Part shown: piece after piece, positions 32,641 through 42,120 of the stretch
How positions within the stretch are numbered: position 1 is the first letter of the stretch
Layout of the letters: every line of letters begins with the position of its first letter
Source of the DNA: Paenibacillus sp. 32352
Lineage (GTDB): Bacteria; Bacillota; Bacilli; Paenibacillales; NBRC-103111
NCBI RefSeq assembly: GCF_002042965.1
Contig: NZ_MZNT01000011.1
Span: forward strand, 1 to 64,000
DNA: 64,000 bases
Direction of reading: 5' to 3'
Notes under the pieces: model-generated
Database searches by the model: none
Told to the model about the DNA's origin: nothing
Seen by the model: only the letters and a program-made list of their open reading frames with translations
Translations under genes and position numbers: made by a program

Positions 32641-33275
32641 TGTCACGAGTTTTGAGAGGAATCTTAGTTACGCTGCTCATTAATGGTGCAGTTCCTTACG
32701 TATTGTATATTTGGCTGTCCAATACCATGTCGAGCTTCGCGGCATTATCCATTGCTACCGTAGTGCCAATGGCAGATAACCTGTTTCATTTGGCTAAGCA
32801 TAAGAAGCTGGATGTGTTCGGCGGCATGATGCTGTTCACATTTTTGCTGGGGATCGGACTTATCGCGCTGGGCGGAAACGAGAAGCTGCTGCTCATTCGG
32901 GAATCCTTCATTACCGCTGCTGTAGGGCTTCTGTTCCTGGTATCCCTGTTGTTCAGAAAACCGTTAATCTATCACTTGGCAATGAGGTTCACCGTTCAAG
33001 ACAGCACGCATGAGAAGTCGGCCTTTGCCGCGAATTGGGATTACTCGTACTTTCGCTTTGTCGTTCGGTTAATGACGGCTGTATGGGGCGGCATGCTGCT
33101 TGTTGAGGCAGGAGTGCGGATCCTTCTTGTGTATGAACTGACAACGGCTCAATTTTTGGCGGTATCGAATCTCGTCTTCTACGGCTTTATCGGAATCACA
33201 ATCTTATGGACCGCTCTGTACCGGAAGCATTCCAAGGTCCGATTGCACGCGATCAAAGCAGGTAAAGCAATTTAA
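32641..33275 (+). CDS. VC0807-like integral membrane protein
   Basis: A 211-residue membrane protein with about six hydrophobic segments. It opens with LLINGAVPYVLYIWLSNTMS, followed by ALSIATVVPMADNLFHL; this and the later AVWGGMLLVEAGVRILLVY match the VC0807-type family of uncharacterised bacterial membrane proteins. GGGAGG precedes ATG 32641. The promoter carries TetR-type operators, so it is probably induced by a small molecule. No transport substrate is known. Confidence 0.7.
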
Positions 33276-33297
33276 TCCATTGGAGGGGGAGAGAGGA

Positions 33298-33837
33298 ATG
33301 AGGAACGGGCAAGACATGCAAATTGAGCAAATCGGAGATAACGAGCTGGATTCCATAACGGAATTATATAATGATGTAACCCGCCATATGCGGCAGCAAG
33401 GCATCGATCAGTGGGACCAATATTATCCGACCAAACCGGTGTTCCAGAACGATCTGCTCAACGGACATTTATATGGAATCCGGAAGGATGGGCAGTGGAT
33501 TGGAGCTGTAGCAGTGAATGAGGAGCAGGACACGGCATTCGAGGGACTGCCTTGGCAGGATCCGTCCGGCAGTTGGATGGTGATTCACCGATTGGCGGTT
33601 CGTCCGGATTATCAAGGGAGAGGCATCGGCAAGAAGTTGCTCCTGTTTGCGGAAGCAGAAGCGGTGAAGAAGGGTTACACAAGCATTCGTCTGGACGCGT
33701 ACTCGGCCAATCCGTCAGCCGTAGGAATGTATGAGAAGGCAGGCTATAACCGAATTGGAGAGGTGCGGTACCCGTTCCGGAAGCATCCGTTTCATGTATA
33801 TGAGAAAATGATACCCTCAGAGCTTCGTCCTTACTAA
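33298..33837 (+). CDS. GNAT-family N-acetyltransferase
   Basis: The 179-residue protein has the GNAT acetyl-CoA motif VRPDYQGRGIGKKLLLFAEA (about 103-122), preceded by the beta-4 strand WMVIHRLAV, and the late motif LDAYSANPSAVGMYEKAGYN. It acetylates an unknown acceptor. A purine-rich GAGGGGGAGAGAGGA precedes ATG 33298; ATG 33316 could also start. It is 22 bases after the VC0807-like gene, so the two are probably co-transcribed. A weak terminator overlaps the end of the gene (AGAGC...GGCTCTTTTT). Confidence 0.88.
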   Translation: MRNGQDMQIEQIGDNELDSITELYNDVTRHMRQQGIDQWDQYYPTKPVFQNDLLNGHLYGIRKDGQWIGAVAVNEEQDTAFEGLPWQDPSGSWMVIHRLAVRPDYQGRGIGKKLLLFAEAEAVKKGYTSIRLDAYSANPSAVGMYEKAGYNRIGEVRYPFRKHPFHVYEKMIPSELRPY

Positions 33838-34016
33838 GGCGGGGCTCTTTTTATTTAAAAGCATCGTAGATGCTTTTCACTTGGATAATAACTTGCCCGC
33901 GTATCGTCGGGCCGAGCGGATCGATTTGATTATTCGTCATTGGCATAAACAGGAACTCAGCCGGACAATCTAAGAGTAACAAAACAAACCAGCTGATGCC
34001 GGGAAGGAGCTCTTAG

Positions 34017-34733
34017 ATGCCGCGTTCTTCTGAAGTATTGCCAAGATCGTCCATTTGGAAGAGTCATCAGATCCCGTTTGCCCAAAATTGGCCGCTGCAT
34101 TTATTTATCACAGTATTTGTTCTGTACTGGATATGGATGGCGGTTCATCCGGTCGATATGACGGACTTTCTGCTTGAAAGCGCGCTTCCTCTTATAGTAA
34201 CGGTGGTAATTGCCTTTATGTATAAGCACTTTACGTTTAGCAATATTTCGCACCTTCTTATAACGGTCTACCTGATGCTGCATCTGACAGGAGCCCATTA
34301 CGCTTATAAATATGCTCCCCTTGATTTCTGGTACAAGAACACCTTTCATTCCGAGCACGGGGTCTCCGATTGGATCGTTCACTTTTCCTTCGGGCTTCTG
34401 ATGGTCTATCCTTTGCAGGATATCCTGATTCGATTAGCTAAAACACGTTTGATCTGGATCCATGCTATTGCTTTTACTGTCATCATGGCGGTCAGTGCGA
34501 TATTCGAGATCCTGGAGATGGTGGTAGGTTTTGTTGCCAATCCTCAGCTGGGGCAGCAGTACCTGGGGCTGCAGGGAGATGTGCTGGATACACAGAAGGA
34601 TATGTTGATGGCGCTCATCGGCTCCTTGATCGGCATCGGTTGGATGGTTTGTTACCGCTTCTTTCAACGTGAGGATGATGAGCTGGCGGATGATGGAGAA
34701 CGGCACTCAGGAATGAGAGTAAAAGCAAGGTGA
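34017..34733 (+). CDS. DUF2238 family membrane protein (YjdF-like)
   Basis: A 238-residue protein with about six or seven membrane helices. The conserved block HLTGAHYAYKYAP..FHSEHGVSDWIVHFSFGLL and the later FEILEMVVGF and DTQKDMLMALIGSLIG are typical of DUF2238/YjdF. AAGGAG lies about seven bases before ATG 34017. It is flanked by terminators and is monocistronic. The function is unknown. Confidence 0.82.
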   Translation: MPRSSEVLPRSSIWKSHQIPFAQNWPLHLFITVFVLYWIWMAVHPVDMTDFLLESALPLIVTVVIAFMYKHFTFSNISHLLITVYLMLHLTGAHYAYKYAPLDFWYKNTFHSEHGVSDWIVHFSFGLLMVYPLQDILIRLAKTRLIWIHAIAFTVIMAVSAIFEILEMVVGFVANPQLGQQYLGLQGDVLDTQKDMLMALIGSLIGIGWMVCYRFFQREDDELADDGERHSGMRVKAR

Positions 34734-34759
34734 CTAATATAGAAGGATTAGCGGGGATG

Positions 34760-34789
34760 ATCCGGGCTTTATATAAGCCCGGTTTTTTG
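34760..34789 (+). terminator. Intrinsic terminator after the DUF2238 gene
   Basis: CCGGGCTT (34762-34769) pairs with AAGCCCGG (34775-34782), followed by TTTTTT. Confidence 0.9.
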
Positions 34790-34906
34790 TCGTGCCGGAG
34801 TAAGTATAAATAAACGAAATTTCTCCATATGAAAGTGGGTTTTGTCCATATTCGGGCTCATAGGCAAGTACTATAATGTTGGGTATATCTATCATTGGAG
34901 GTAGCC

Positions 34907-37114
34907 ATGAGCATAAGCTTTGACACAACGACGCAAACCTTTCATCTACAAGCCCATAATGCAAGCTATCTAATACAGATCATCAAATCGAAATATATTG
35001 CACACGTCCATTGGGGCAGCAGAGTAAGAGGCACCAACATTGGCGGATTGCTGGCCAACCGCAAGCGCTGTTCCTTCTCCCCCTCTACGGACCCTAATGA
35101 TCTTAGTCTGTCCCTCGATACTTTGCCGCAGGAGCTGCCAGGTTATGGAGGAAGCGATTTTCGAGTTCCGGCCTATCAGGTTCAACTGGACAACGGGACG
35201 ACAGTGAGCGAGCTCGTCTATGAATCCCATCGGATTTATCCGGGCAAGCCGCAGCTGGAAGGGCTCCCTGCGACTTACGTCGAACAGGACGATGAGGCGG
35301 AAAGTCTGGATATCGTATTGACGGACAAGCTGATCGGGCTGAAAGCCGTCCTTAGCTATACGGTTTTTCGTGATTATAACGCCGTTGCCCGTACTGTCCG
35401 CTTTTACAATGAAGGCAGCGGTCAGCTCAGACTTCTCCGGGCGTTAAGCATGGGAATCGATCTGCCCCATCCGAATTTTGATATGCTCCATTTGTCAGGC
35501 TCCTGGGCTAGAGAGAGACATATAGAGCGGCGTCCTCTGACGAGTGGAGGGACATCCATTGAAAGCCGCCGGGGGGCAAGCAGCCACTCGCTCAATCCGT
35601 TTATAGCCCTGCTCTCGAAGGATGCGACGGAGGATCACGGGGAAGCTTACGGCTTCAGTCTTGTATATAGCGGCAGCTTCCTTGCCCAAGCGGAAATCGA
35701 TCCCTATAGTACAACCCGGGTAGTGATGGGGATTAATCCGTTCGACTTTTCCTGGCTGCTGCAGCCGGGAGAATCATTCCAGACACCGGAAGCTGTGCTT
35801 GTCTACTCCGCCGACGGACTTGGGGGTATGTCGAGAACCTACCATAAGCTGTATCGTACTCGCCTGTGCCGGGGAGAATTCCGCGACAAGTCCAGACCCG
35901 TGCTCGTCAACAATTGGGAGGCTACCTATTTTAACTTCAATGCGGACAAAATCGAAGAAATCGCCAAAGCAGGACAAGAGCTGGGGTTGGAGCTGTTCGT
36001 GCTGGACGATGGATGGTTCGGCAAGCGGGATAACGACAAGAGCTCGCTCGGGGACTGGTTCGTCGACCTGAACAAGCTTCCTCAGGGACTTGAAGATCTG
36101 GCCGCCCGGGTCAACAAGCTCGGTCTGCAGTTCGGGCTCTGGTTCGAACCGGAGATGGTATCTCCGGACAGCGAGCTGTACCGCGCCCATCCGGACTGGT
36201 GTCTGCACGTTCCGGGACGCAGACGTACGGAGGCCCGCCAGCAGCTGATCCTGGATTTCTCACGCAAGGATGTGCGCGAGTACATTATCAAGGTCGTGTC
36301 CGACATTTTGGCCAGCTGTCCGATTCATTATGTCAAGTGGGATATGAACCGCAACATGACGGAGATTGGCTCCGCCTTGCTGCCGGCCGAGCGGCAAAGA
36401 GAAACTGCCCACCGCTATATGCTGGGACTGTATGAAGTGCTGGAGCGAATCACTTCCGCCTTCCCGCACATTTTGTTCGAAAGCTGCTCCGGCGGCGGCG
36501 GCCGATTTGATCCGGGGATGCTGTTCTACATGCCCCAGACCTGGACGAGCGATAACACGGATGCCGTGGAGCGTCTGAAGATCCAGTACGGAACGAGCAT
36601 CGTCTATCCGATCAGCTCCATGGGCTCCCATGTATCGGCGGTACCGAATCATCAGGTTCACCGGGTAACTCCGATTGAAATGCGCGGCCATGTAGCCATG
36701 TCAGGTAACTTTGGTTACGAGCTGGATCTGACCAAGTTCACCGAGAAGGACAAAGAGATGGTGAAGCAGCAGATTGCCTTGTACAAGGAGCTGCGGCCAT
36801 TAATCCAGTTTGGCGATTTTTATCGGCTGTTAAATCCTTTTGAAGGAAACGAGACGGCGTGGATGTTTGTATCCGAGGATCAAGCTTCCGCTCTGGTCGC
36901 CTTCTTCCAGGTATTATCGAAGCCGAATGCGCCGCTAACGAAGCTGCGATTGAAGGGTCTTAATCCGAACTTGGACTACCTCGTCCAGGAGGACGGAACG
37001 CAGGAAGCGGATGGACTTCTGTTCGGCGGGGACGAGTTGCTGCATGTAGGGCTTAATCTGCCCCAGTGGAAAGGGGACTTCCGCAGTCGCCTGTATCGCT
37101 TGACGGCCAAATAA
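34907..37114 (+). CDS. Alpha-galactosidase, GH36
   Basis: Hydrolyses terminal alpha-1,6-galactose from raffinose-type sugars and galactomannan fragments. The 735 residues match the long GH36 enzymes of Geobacillus (AgaA/AgaN, about 729). An N-terminal supersandwich (about 1-330) precedes the TIM barrel with VNNWEATYFNF, VLDDGWFGKRDND and KWDMNRNMTE holding nucleophile Asp479. SSGGGGRFD-like CSGGGGRFDPGML and WTSDNTDAVERL, holding acid/base Asp549, come next. There is no signal peptide, so it acts in the cytoplasm. GGAGG precedes ATG 34907. It is followed after 26 bases by a cupin gene. Confidence 0.95.
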   Translation: MSISFDTTTQTFHLQAHNASYLIQIIKSKYIAHVHWGSRVRGTNIGGLLANRKRCSFSPSTDPNDLSLSLDTLPQELPGYGGSDFRVPAYQVQLDNGTTVSELVYESHRIYPGKPQLEGLPATYVEQDDEAESLDIVLTDKLIGLKAVLSYTVFRDYNAVARTVRFYNEGSGQLRLLRALSMGIDLPHPNFDMLHLSGSWARERHIERRPLTSGGTSIESRRGASSHSLNPFIALLSKDATEDHGEAYGFSLVYSGSFLAQAEIDPYSTTRVVMGINPFDFSWLLQPGESFQTPEAVLVYSADGLGGMSRTYHKLYRTRLCRGEFRDKSRPVLVNNWEATYFNFNADKIEEIAKAGQELGLELFVLDDGWFGKRDNDKSSLGDWFVDLNKLPQGLEDLAARVNKLGLQFGLWFEPEMVSPDSELYRAHPDWCLHVPGRRRTEARQQLILDFSRKDVREYIIKVVSDILASCPIHYVKWDMNRNMTEIGSALLPAERQRETAHRYMLGLYEVLERITSAFPHILFESCSGGGGRFDPGMLFYMPQTWTSDNTDAVERLKIQYGTSIVYPISSMGSHVSAVPNHQVHRVTPIEMRGHVAMSGNFGYELDLTKFTEKDKEMVKQQIALYKELRPLIQFGDFYRLLNPFEGNETAWMFVSEDQASALVAFFQVLSKPNAPLTKLRLKGLNPNLDYLVQEDGTQEADGLLFGGDELLHVGLNLPQWKGDFRSRLYRLTAK

Positions 37115-37140
37115 ACCATTTATTCACGGGAGGAATCGAT

Positions 37141-37515
37141 ATGAAAAAGTACCGTTTGACGGATCTGCAGGATACGAGGGAGGGACATTTTCTCCAAGGG
37201 ATTTTACCGGGAGAATATTTATGTACGGGGGGCCTGGCCTTCGAGAAGCCCGGCCATCGCACTCATACGAATGATGGTCCCGAAGGAAGAGACTATCATG
37301 TGCACAAGGATTGTGAAGTATTCATCATCGCACAGGGCAAGGGGCAGATGGAAGTCGATAAAGTGATGTACCCGGTGGTTACCGGTGACATTATTGTCAT
37401 CGAGCCCGGCGAGGATCATCATCTGATTTCCAGCACGGAAGACCCTGTCGTGACCCTATGGGTTCATGCGGGGCCGACGCGGCATAAAAATCAATTGGAA
37501 GAACAACAGGAATAA
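37141..37515 (+). CDS. Small cupin-domain protein
   Basis: A 124-residue single cupin with motif 1 (RDYHVHKDCEVFIIAQGKGQME) and motif 2 (GDIIVIEPGEDHHLI). The His/Glu/His metal ligands are present, as is a further histidine pair in GHRTHTND. Small cupins in sugar loci are often isomerases or sugar-sensing proteins; the reaction here is unknown. GGGAGGAATCGAT precedes ATG 37141. It sits 26 bases after the alpha-galactosidase and ends at a terminator, so it is the second gene of that operon. Confidence 0.85.
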   Translation: MKKYRLTDLQDTREGHFLQGILPGEYLCTGGLAFEKPGHRTHTNDGPEGRDYHVHKDCEVFIIAQGKGQMEVDKVMYPVVTGDIIVIEPGEDHHLISSTEDPVVTLWVHAGPTRHKNQLEEQQE

Positions 37516-37527
37516 ACTAACCAGCGT

Positions 37528-37567
37528 TAAAAGTCCTCATCTCACAATTGGAGAATGAGGACTTTTT
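37528..37567. terminator. Intrinsic terminator
   Basis: AAAAGTCCTCAT (37529-37540) pairs with ATGAGGACTTTTT (37555-37567). The A tract on the left makes it usable for the convergent dinB-family gene as well. Confidence 0.88.
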
Positions 37568-37601
37568 GCGATCACGGGTTGTATCCGTTCGATCCAACAG
37601 G

Positions 37602-38069
37602 CTATGGCTTACGATTCAATGCCTTCAGCAGCCCGCTTACCATGCCGGAATGAGTGCTTTCATGCATGACATGGAAGACAAGGAGCTCGCCGATAGTTTC
37701 GGCCTTCATGAAGTTTTCCTTTGCAATGCCTTGGGACAGCTTGCCGGATAGAACTGCCTGGATGCGGTTTGGCTGCGCTTTCAACTTTTCCAGGATCGTT
37801 TCCCAGGCAGGCGGCGATTCCGTCCAATCCGCGGGCTTCGTCCCGTTGCCAAAGAACGAGCGGTAAGTCGTCGGGCATTCGATGGGATGTCCCGACATAC
37901 CGAATACCAAGGCATCCGTTACGGTAAGGACATGACCCATCTGCCACAAAATACTGTTATTGAAGCCTTCGGGGATCGTCGAGCGCAGCTGCTCCGGACA
38001 TTGCTCCGCCTGCTTCAAAAGCTTGTCTCTGGTACGGGTAATCAATGAAAAGACGAATTCTTCTCTCAT
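37602..38069 (-). CDS. DinB-family protein
   Basis: A 155-residue four-helix-bundle protein of the DinB/YfiT type. It has a first helix region (MREEFVFSLITRTRDKLLKQ), ILWQMGHVLTVTDAL with the first metal histidine, and HVMHESTHSGMVSGLLKAL with the HxxxH pair. Such proteins bind a divalent metal; some are thiol transferases, most have no known role. GGAGG precedes ATG 38069. It lies between two sugar operons without obvious link. Confidence 0.85.
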   Translation of the reverse strand: MREEFVFSLITRTRDKLLKQAEQCPEQLRSTIPEGFNNSILWQMGHVLTVTDALVFGMSGHPIECPTTYRSFFGNGTKPADWTESPPAWETILEKLKAQPNRIQAVLSGKLSQGIAKENFMKAETIGELLVFHVMHESTHSGMVSGLLKALNRKP

Positions 38070-38171
38070 GCTCAACCTCCAGTGGGATTTCTAATTCCTC
38101 CCTATTATACTATGTCCGAAGCGCCATGGTACAACCATGCGGATCATTAGAGCCGGCAAAGTGCAAGACAT

Positions 38172-39059
38172 TTATTCAAACCCCCGAAACCGCTGACGGT
38201 ATTGGGTAGCTGATTCCTGTGCGTATTTGCTGAATTGTCTCGCAAAATAATGAATGGAGGAGAAACCGAGCAGGCTTGCAATTTCAGTAACCGGTATATT
38301 GGTCTCCCGCAAATACGCTTTGGCTTTATCCAGCTTGCATTGGAGCAGGTAGCTCTGCGGACTGGTTCCGGTCTGCTTATGGAACAGCTCATACAAGTAA
38401 GCCGTGCTGATCCCAAGCCGCCGGGCCCACTCTCCGACGTTCGCACTGGTGGCGTCGGTTTCCCCGAGCCATTCGATCATTCTGGCAACCCTCGGATCGT
38501 AGAACGTGTTCTGCGGCTTCAAGGTGTGCTGAATATAACGGACAAGAAAAGACTCAAAGCAGGAACGCAGCAGCAGATCGCTGCCGACGGCCGCGTCGAA
38601 ATAGGATTCGATAACGGTAAAAAAAGGCTCCATCCACGCAGGACGGTTAGATAGACGAGTGTGAACCGGCAAAGTAAAGCCTTCACTAAATTCCACTCTG
38701 TCGGCGCATAAGGAGAGGTCATACAGAGAGGGATTGTGCTCGTTAAGTTTTTTGTCTCCTTTTTGCTTGGGGGTGGAAGGAGAAAGAAGATCCACATAGA
38801 CGGATGCATGAACCATCGGATCGTCTTGCTCCGCGATGAACAAATGAGCTTCACCGGGAGCGACATAGTACAAGTCTCCCGGTTCAGCCTGCCATGTTCT
38901 ATCCCCGATCCGGACGCTTCCACTGCCTGCCGTAATGCAGATGAAGATGTGGACGTACGGCAGCCGGGGACCTACGATTTGTCCCGGTTTGAACGGAAAA
39001 AAATTGGCGCTGAGAATGCGCGAGCGGATTTCAGTCAATGCAGCGGTGCTGGTTTTCAA
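38172..39059 (-). CDS. AraC-family transcriptional regulator with cupin sensor
   Basis: The 295-residue protein has an N-terminal AraC-type cupin (about 25-95: PYVHIFICITAGSGSVRIGD, EPGDLYYVAPGEAHLFIAEQ). The C-terminal pair of helix-turn-helix motifs (about 195-290) reads NVGEWARRLGISTAYLYELFHKQTG and IPVTEIASLLGFSSIHYFARQFSK. Start TTG 39059 is eight bases after GGGAGG. It is divergent from the GH36-type gene at 39314, which it probably activates in response to a galactoside. Confidence 0.9.
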   Translation of the reverse strand: MKTSTAALTEIRSRILSANFFPFKPGQIVGPRLPYVHIFICITAGSGSVRIGDRTWQAEPGDLYYVAPGEAHLFIAEQDDPMVHASVYVDLLSPSTPKQKGDKKLNEHNPSLYDLSLCADRVEFSEGFTLPVHTRLSNRPAWMEPFFTVIESYFDAAVGSDLLLRSCFESFLVRYIQHTLKPQNTFYDPRVARMIEWLGETDATSANVGEWARRLGISTAYLYELFHKQTGTSPQSYLLQCKLDKAKAYLRETNIPVTEIASLLGFSSIHYFARQFSKYAQESATQYRQRFRGFE

Positions 39060-39193
39060 TTGAGGCGCCTCCCGGATCCGATTAAAGCCGTATGGTTATC
39101 GATTACCATCCGTTGTTAGGCTTAGGCTATCACGAGACCGCCCATTTGACAATATTTTATCCTACAATCGTGCAAATCATGGACTCCAGGATA

Positions 39194-39222
39194 AATATTA
39201 TTTTTGCCTCTATTGCTATAAT
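39194..39222 (+). promoter_or_regulatory. Extended -10 promoter before the second galactosidase
   Basis: TATAAT at 39217-39222 is preceded by TTGC, giving an extended -10 (TGnTATAAT). The -35 region (about 39194-39199, AATATT) is poor, as expected for an activator-dependent promoter facing a divergent AraC-type gene. Confidence 0.5.
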
Positions 39223-39313
39223 GTTTTCGATATCATTCCTGCCAGGCAGGGGAGGTTCGTATCGCCCGAAAGTCGAAAATAAAACAAATTAAAGCAATGG
39301 AGTGTTCATAGGT

Positions 39314-41110
39314 ATGATTTCTGCTCAAACTACTGATTTTATTCAAAAAGCTTCCTCGTTCGTAAGAGAGGCGGACGGTCGAATTAGCGAGCAAACCCGC
39401 ATCTTAACCGAATGGGACGGCCATGTCGCTAAGTTTCTTCTTGTCAATGAAGGTCTAACTCCCGTATCCGTAAAAGAAATGGTTTTATTTAAGGGTGGAT
39501 GGCCATATACAGGCGACACCAAGTTTTACGGTGAAGGCTACAGCATGCTTTCGCAGTACGGAGGGACGATCGCGCAACCGGGGCTTATAGGCAAGTTTGA
39601 CGACCGAAAGCATTATAAGCTTCCGGCAACAGAAGGGTTCTTTACCGCCTACAACTTTGTACTGCTGTCACCGTCCGCCTCAAGCCATGTGCTGATGGGC
39701 TTTACTTCCTGCAGCTGCTATACAGGTGAAATCCGATTGGCAGACGGTCATTTCGAGGTGGTGCTGGACGGCGAGCAGCTGATTATCGAGCCGGGTCAGA
39801 GCTGGGAGCTTGAAAGCTTCGCCATATTCGAAGGAACGGACAGGGAAACGCTTCTGGAACAATTCGGTCGGGAGCTGGAGGCCAATCATCCAAGATTGGA
39901 AACTCCGGGTGCTCCTAACGGATGGTGCTCCTGGTACTGCTTCGGCCCTCAGGTGACCGAACAAAATATATTCGATAACCTGCAGGCAATAAGTGAGCAG
40001 GCGCCTCAATTGAAGTACATTCAAATCGATGACGGTTATCAAGCCTACATGGGAGATTGGCTTGTTCCCGGCAAATCGTTCAGCGATATGGAAAAGCTGT
40101 GCAAACAAATTAAGGCCGAAGGCTTTGAGCCTGCCATCTGGGTCGCTCCGTTCATCGCCCAACAGGAATCGGCATTGTTTCAGAAGCATCCGGACTGGTT
40201 TATACAGGACGAGGACGGACAGCCGCTCGCTTCCAACAAGATTTCATTCGGAGGCTGGCGTCATGGTCCTTGGTATATGCTTGACGGTACGCATCCCGAG
40301 GCGCGGGAGTATTTGCGGCACGTATTCCGGACGATGCGTGAGGAGTGGGGCTGCCATTACTTTAAGCTGGACGCGAACATGTGGGGTGCACTCCCCGGCG
40401 GCCGCCGTTATATTCCCGAAGCAACGAAAGTGGAAGCGTACCGCATGGGGATGGAGGCTGTCCTGGAAGGGGCGGGACACGACAGCTTCCTGCTGGGCTG
40501 CAACGCTCCAATGTGGCCGTCGCTTGGAACCGTTCACGGAATGCGCGTAACCGGGGATATCGCCCGGAAATGGCCTGTCTTTGCGCTGCTCGCCGCCGAG
40601 GGCTTTTCCCGGAACTGGCAGCATAACCGCCTGTGGGTCAATGATCCGGATTGTCTGGTGCTTGAGAACCGCAATATCAAGCTTGTTGATCCCGATGGTA
40701 CTGTACGCCATGGACTATCTACGATTACACCGGAGGAGTTTAGTTTTCATGCGGCATACATTATTGCGTCCGGCGGTATGGTGCTGTCCGGGGATGATAT
40801 GTCTACGATGTCCGCAAGCAATATGGATATCGTGAAAAAGGCACTGACCACACGCAACATTGCGGCCCGGTTCGATGATGACAGCTTCCGGATAGGCAGA
40901 GTTTACGAGCCGGACCGGCAGCTGCTCTGTCTGTTTAACTGGAGCGAAACGGCGACAACGCTGACGATCCGTCTTGATCAAGCAGGCAGGCTGGAGGATT
41001 TCTGGACAGGAGAGGAGCTCGGCTTGCACAGGGATCAGCTCACCTTAACCGACATGCCGGGTCATTCCGGGCGCGTACTTGTATTCTATCCTTCAAAAGT
41101 ATCCGTTTAG
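39314..41110 (+). CDS. GH36-type alpha-galactosidase (short form)
   Basis: A 598-residue GH36/GH-D clan enzyme, distinct from the longer one at 34907. The barrel motifs are NGWCSWYCFGPQ, IQIDDGYQAYMGDW, EPAIWVAPFIAQ, YFKLDANMWGA with probable nucleophile Asp353, and MRVTGDIARKW with probable acid/base Asp415. A C-terminal beta domain follows (FNWSETATTLTIRL). No signal peptide, so cytoplasmic. ATG 39314 is used because GGAG lies upstream; GTG 39302 overlaps that site. The usual substrate is raffinose-family or other alpha-galactosides. Control by the divergent AraC-type protein is likely. Confidence 0.9.
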   Translation: MISAQTTDFIQKASSFVREADGRISEQTRILTEWDGHVAKFLLVNEGLTPVSVKEMVLFKGGWPYTGDTKFYGEGYSMLSQYGGTIAQPGLIGKFDDRKHYKLPATEGFFTAYNFVLLSPSASSHVLMGFTSCSCYTGEIRLADGHFEVVLDGEQLIIEPGQSWELESFAIFEGTDRETLLEQFGRELEANHPRLETPGAPNGWCSWYCFGPQVTEQNIFDNLQAISEQAPQLKYIQIDDGYQAYMGDWLVPGKSFSDMEKLCKQIKAEGFEPAIWVAPFIAQQESALFQKHPDWFIQDEDGQPLASNKISFGGWRHGPWYMLDGTHPEAREYLRHVFRTMREEWGCHYFKLDANMWGALPGGRRYIPEATKVEAYRMGMEAVLEGAGHDSFLLGCNAPMWPSLGTVHGMRVTGDIARKWPVFALLAAEGFSRNWQHNRLWVNDPDCLVLENRNIKLVDPDGTVRHGLSTITPEEFSFHAAYIIASGGMVLSGDDMSTMSASNMDIVKKALTTRNIAARFDDDSFRIGRVYEPDRQLLCLFNWSETATTLTIRLDQAGRLEDFWTGEELGLHRDQLTLTDMPGHSGRVLVFYPSKVSV

Positions 41111-41129
41111 GGAAGTTATGGTAGAACAA

Positions 41130-41182
41130 TGTAAGCGGTTGTGGTAAATTGAAGTTGAACTAAAATGCCCTCATTATATAAT
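41130..41182 (+). promoter_or_regulatory. Promoter and weak cre-like site before the isomerase gene
   Basis: TTGAAC (41155-41160), 16 bases and TATAAT (41177-41182) form a strong promoter. TGTAAGCGGTTGTG (41130-41143) matches 11 of 14 cre consensus positions. The start point predicted from the -10 (about 41189) lies only about eleven bases before the chosen start codon. Confidence 0.5.
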
Positions 41183-41199
41183 GAATGGAGATGTCCCGA

Positions 41200-41970
41200 T
41201 TGAGAATTGCAGCGCAGCTCTATACGTTAAGAGAGTTTCTGAAAACACCGGAAGATATCGCTTCAACCCTGAAGAAAGTAAAAGAGATCGGCTACAATGC
41301 CGTACAGGTTTCCGGAGTAGGACCCATCGATAATGAGGCCTTGAAGGAACTGGCGGACCGCGAGCAGCTGGCCATTTGCGCTACGCATATCGGTTATCAG
41401 GACTTGGCGAACAATCTGGACAGCGTCATCCAGAAGCATAAGCTGTGGGGCTGCCAATATGTTGGCTTAGGCGGCTTGCCGCAGGAATACCGGACAAGCG
41501 CTCAAGGCTATGCGGAATTTGCAAAAATAGCCTCTGAAATCGGCAGAAAGCTCAAGGCGGCTGGGTTAACCTTCATCTATCATAATCATAGCTTTGAATT
41601 TGCCAAATTCGACGGACGGACCGGCATGGATATTTTATTTGAAGAGTCGGACCCTTCAGCATTTGATTTCGAATTGGATGTCTATTGGGTACAAGCAGGC
41701 GGAGCGGACCCGGTAGAGTGGATTCGCAAGGTCAATGGCCGAATGAAGGTTGTTCATTTGAAGGATATGGCCGTTATGGGCGACCGCGAACAGCGCTTTG
41801 CCGAGGTTGGCGAAGGCAATATGAATTTCAAGAGCATTTTGACCGCTTGCAATGAAATTGGAGTCGAATGGGGCGCTGTAGAGCAGGATCAGTGCTACGG
41901 CCGCAATCCGTTCGAGAGCCTGGCCATCAGCTTTAATAATTTGCAAAAGACAGGTCTTATCAACGTGTAA
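41200..41970 (+). CDS. Sugar phosphate isomerase/epimerase (xylose isomerase-like TIM barrel)
   Basis: A 256-residue AP-endonuclease-2-type TIM barrel. RIAAQLYTLREF is the classical N terminus. The metal site residues are visible in YHNHSFEF, FELDVYWVQAGGADPVEWI, VVHLKDM and the C-terminal GAVEQDQCYG glutamate. Members isomerise or epimerise sugars or inositols. The start is taken as TTG 41200 because GGAGATG lies upstream and the family N terminus begins there; ATG 41185 and 41191 are in frame, and the promoter at 41155-41182 leaves a very short leader. It follows the second galactosidase gene. Confidence 0.88.
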   Translation: MRIAAQLYTLREFLKTPEDIASTLKKVKEIGYNAVQVSGVGPIDNEALKELADREQLAICATHIGYQDLANNLDSVIQKHKLWGCQYVGLGGLPQEYRTSAQGYAEFAKIASEIGRKLKAAGLTFIYHNHSFEFAKFDGRTGMDILFEESDPSAFDFELDVYWVQAGGADPVEWIRKVNGRMKVVHLKDMAVMGDREQRFAEVGEGNMNFKSILTACNEIGVEWGAVEQDQCYGRNPFESLAISFNNLQKTGLINV

Positions 41971-41984
41971 TAGATTGTACCAAT

Positions 41985-42026
41985 AACCCCCGTGCGCTTC
42001 ATTGAAGCAGGCGGGGGTTTGATTTT
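41985..42026 (+). terminator. Intrinsic terminator
   Basis: AACCCCCG...GCTTC pairs with GAAGC...CGGGGGTT and is followed by TGATTTT. Confidence 0.8.
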
Positions 42027-42076
42027 GCCTCGGGTTAACAATAATCCAATTGCGGAAATTAGTTGTTTTTGATATT

Positions 42077-42090
42077 ATTGTTATAACAAT
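42077..42090. promoter_or_regulatory. Palindromic operator before marR-family gene
   Basis: ATTGTTATAACAAT is a perfect 14-base palindrome 31 bases before the MarR-family start, within the promoter region. It is the likely autoregulatory site of that repressor. Confidence 0.6.
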
Positions 42091-42120
42091 TAAAATATAA
42101 GGAAGAAAGGAGGAACCGAG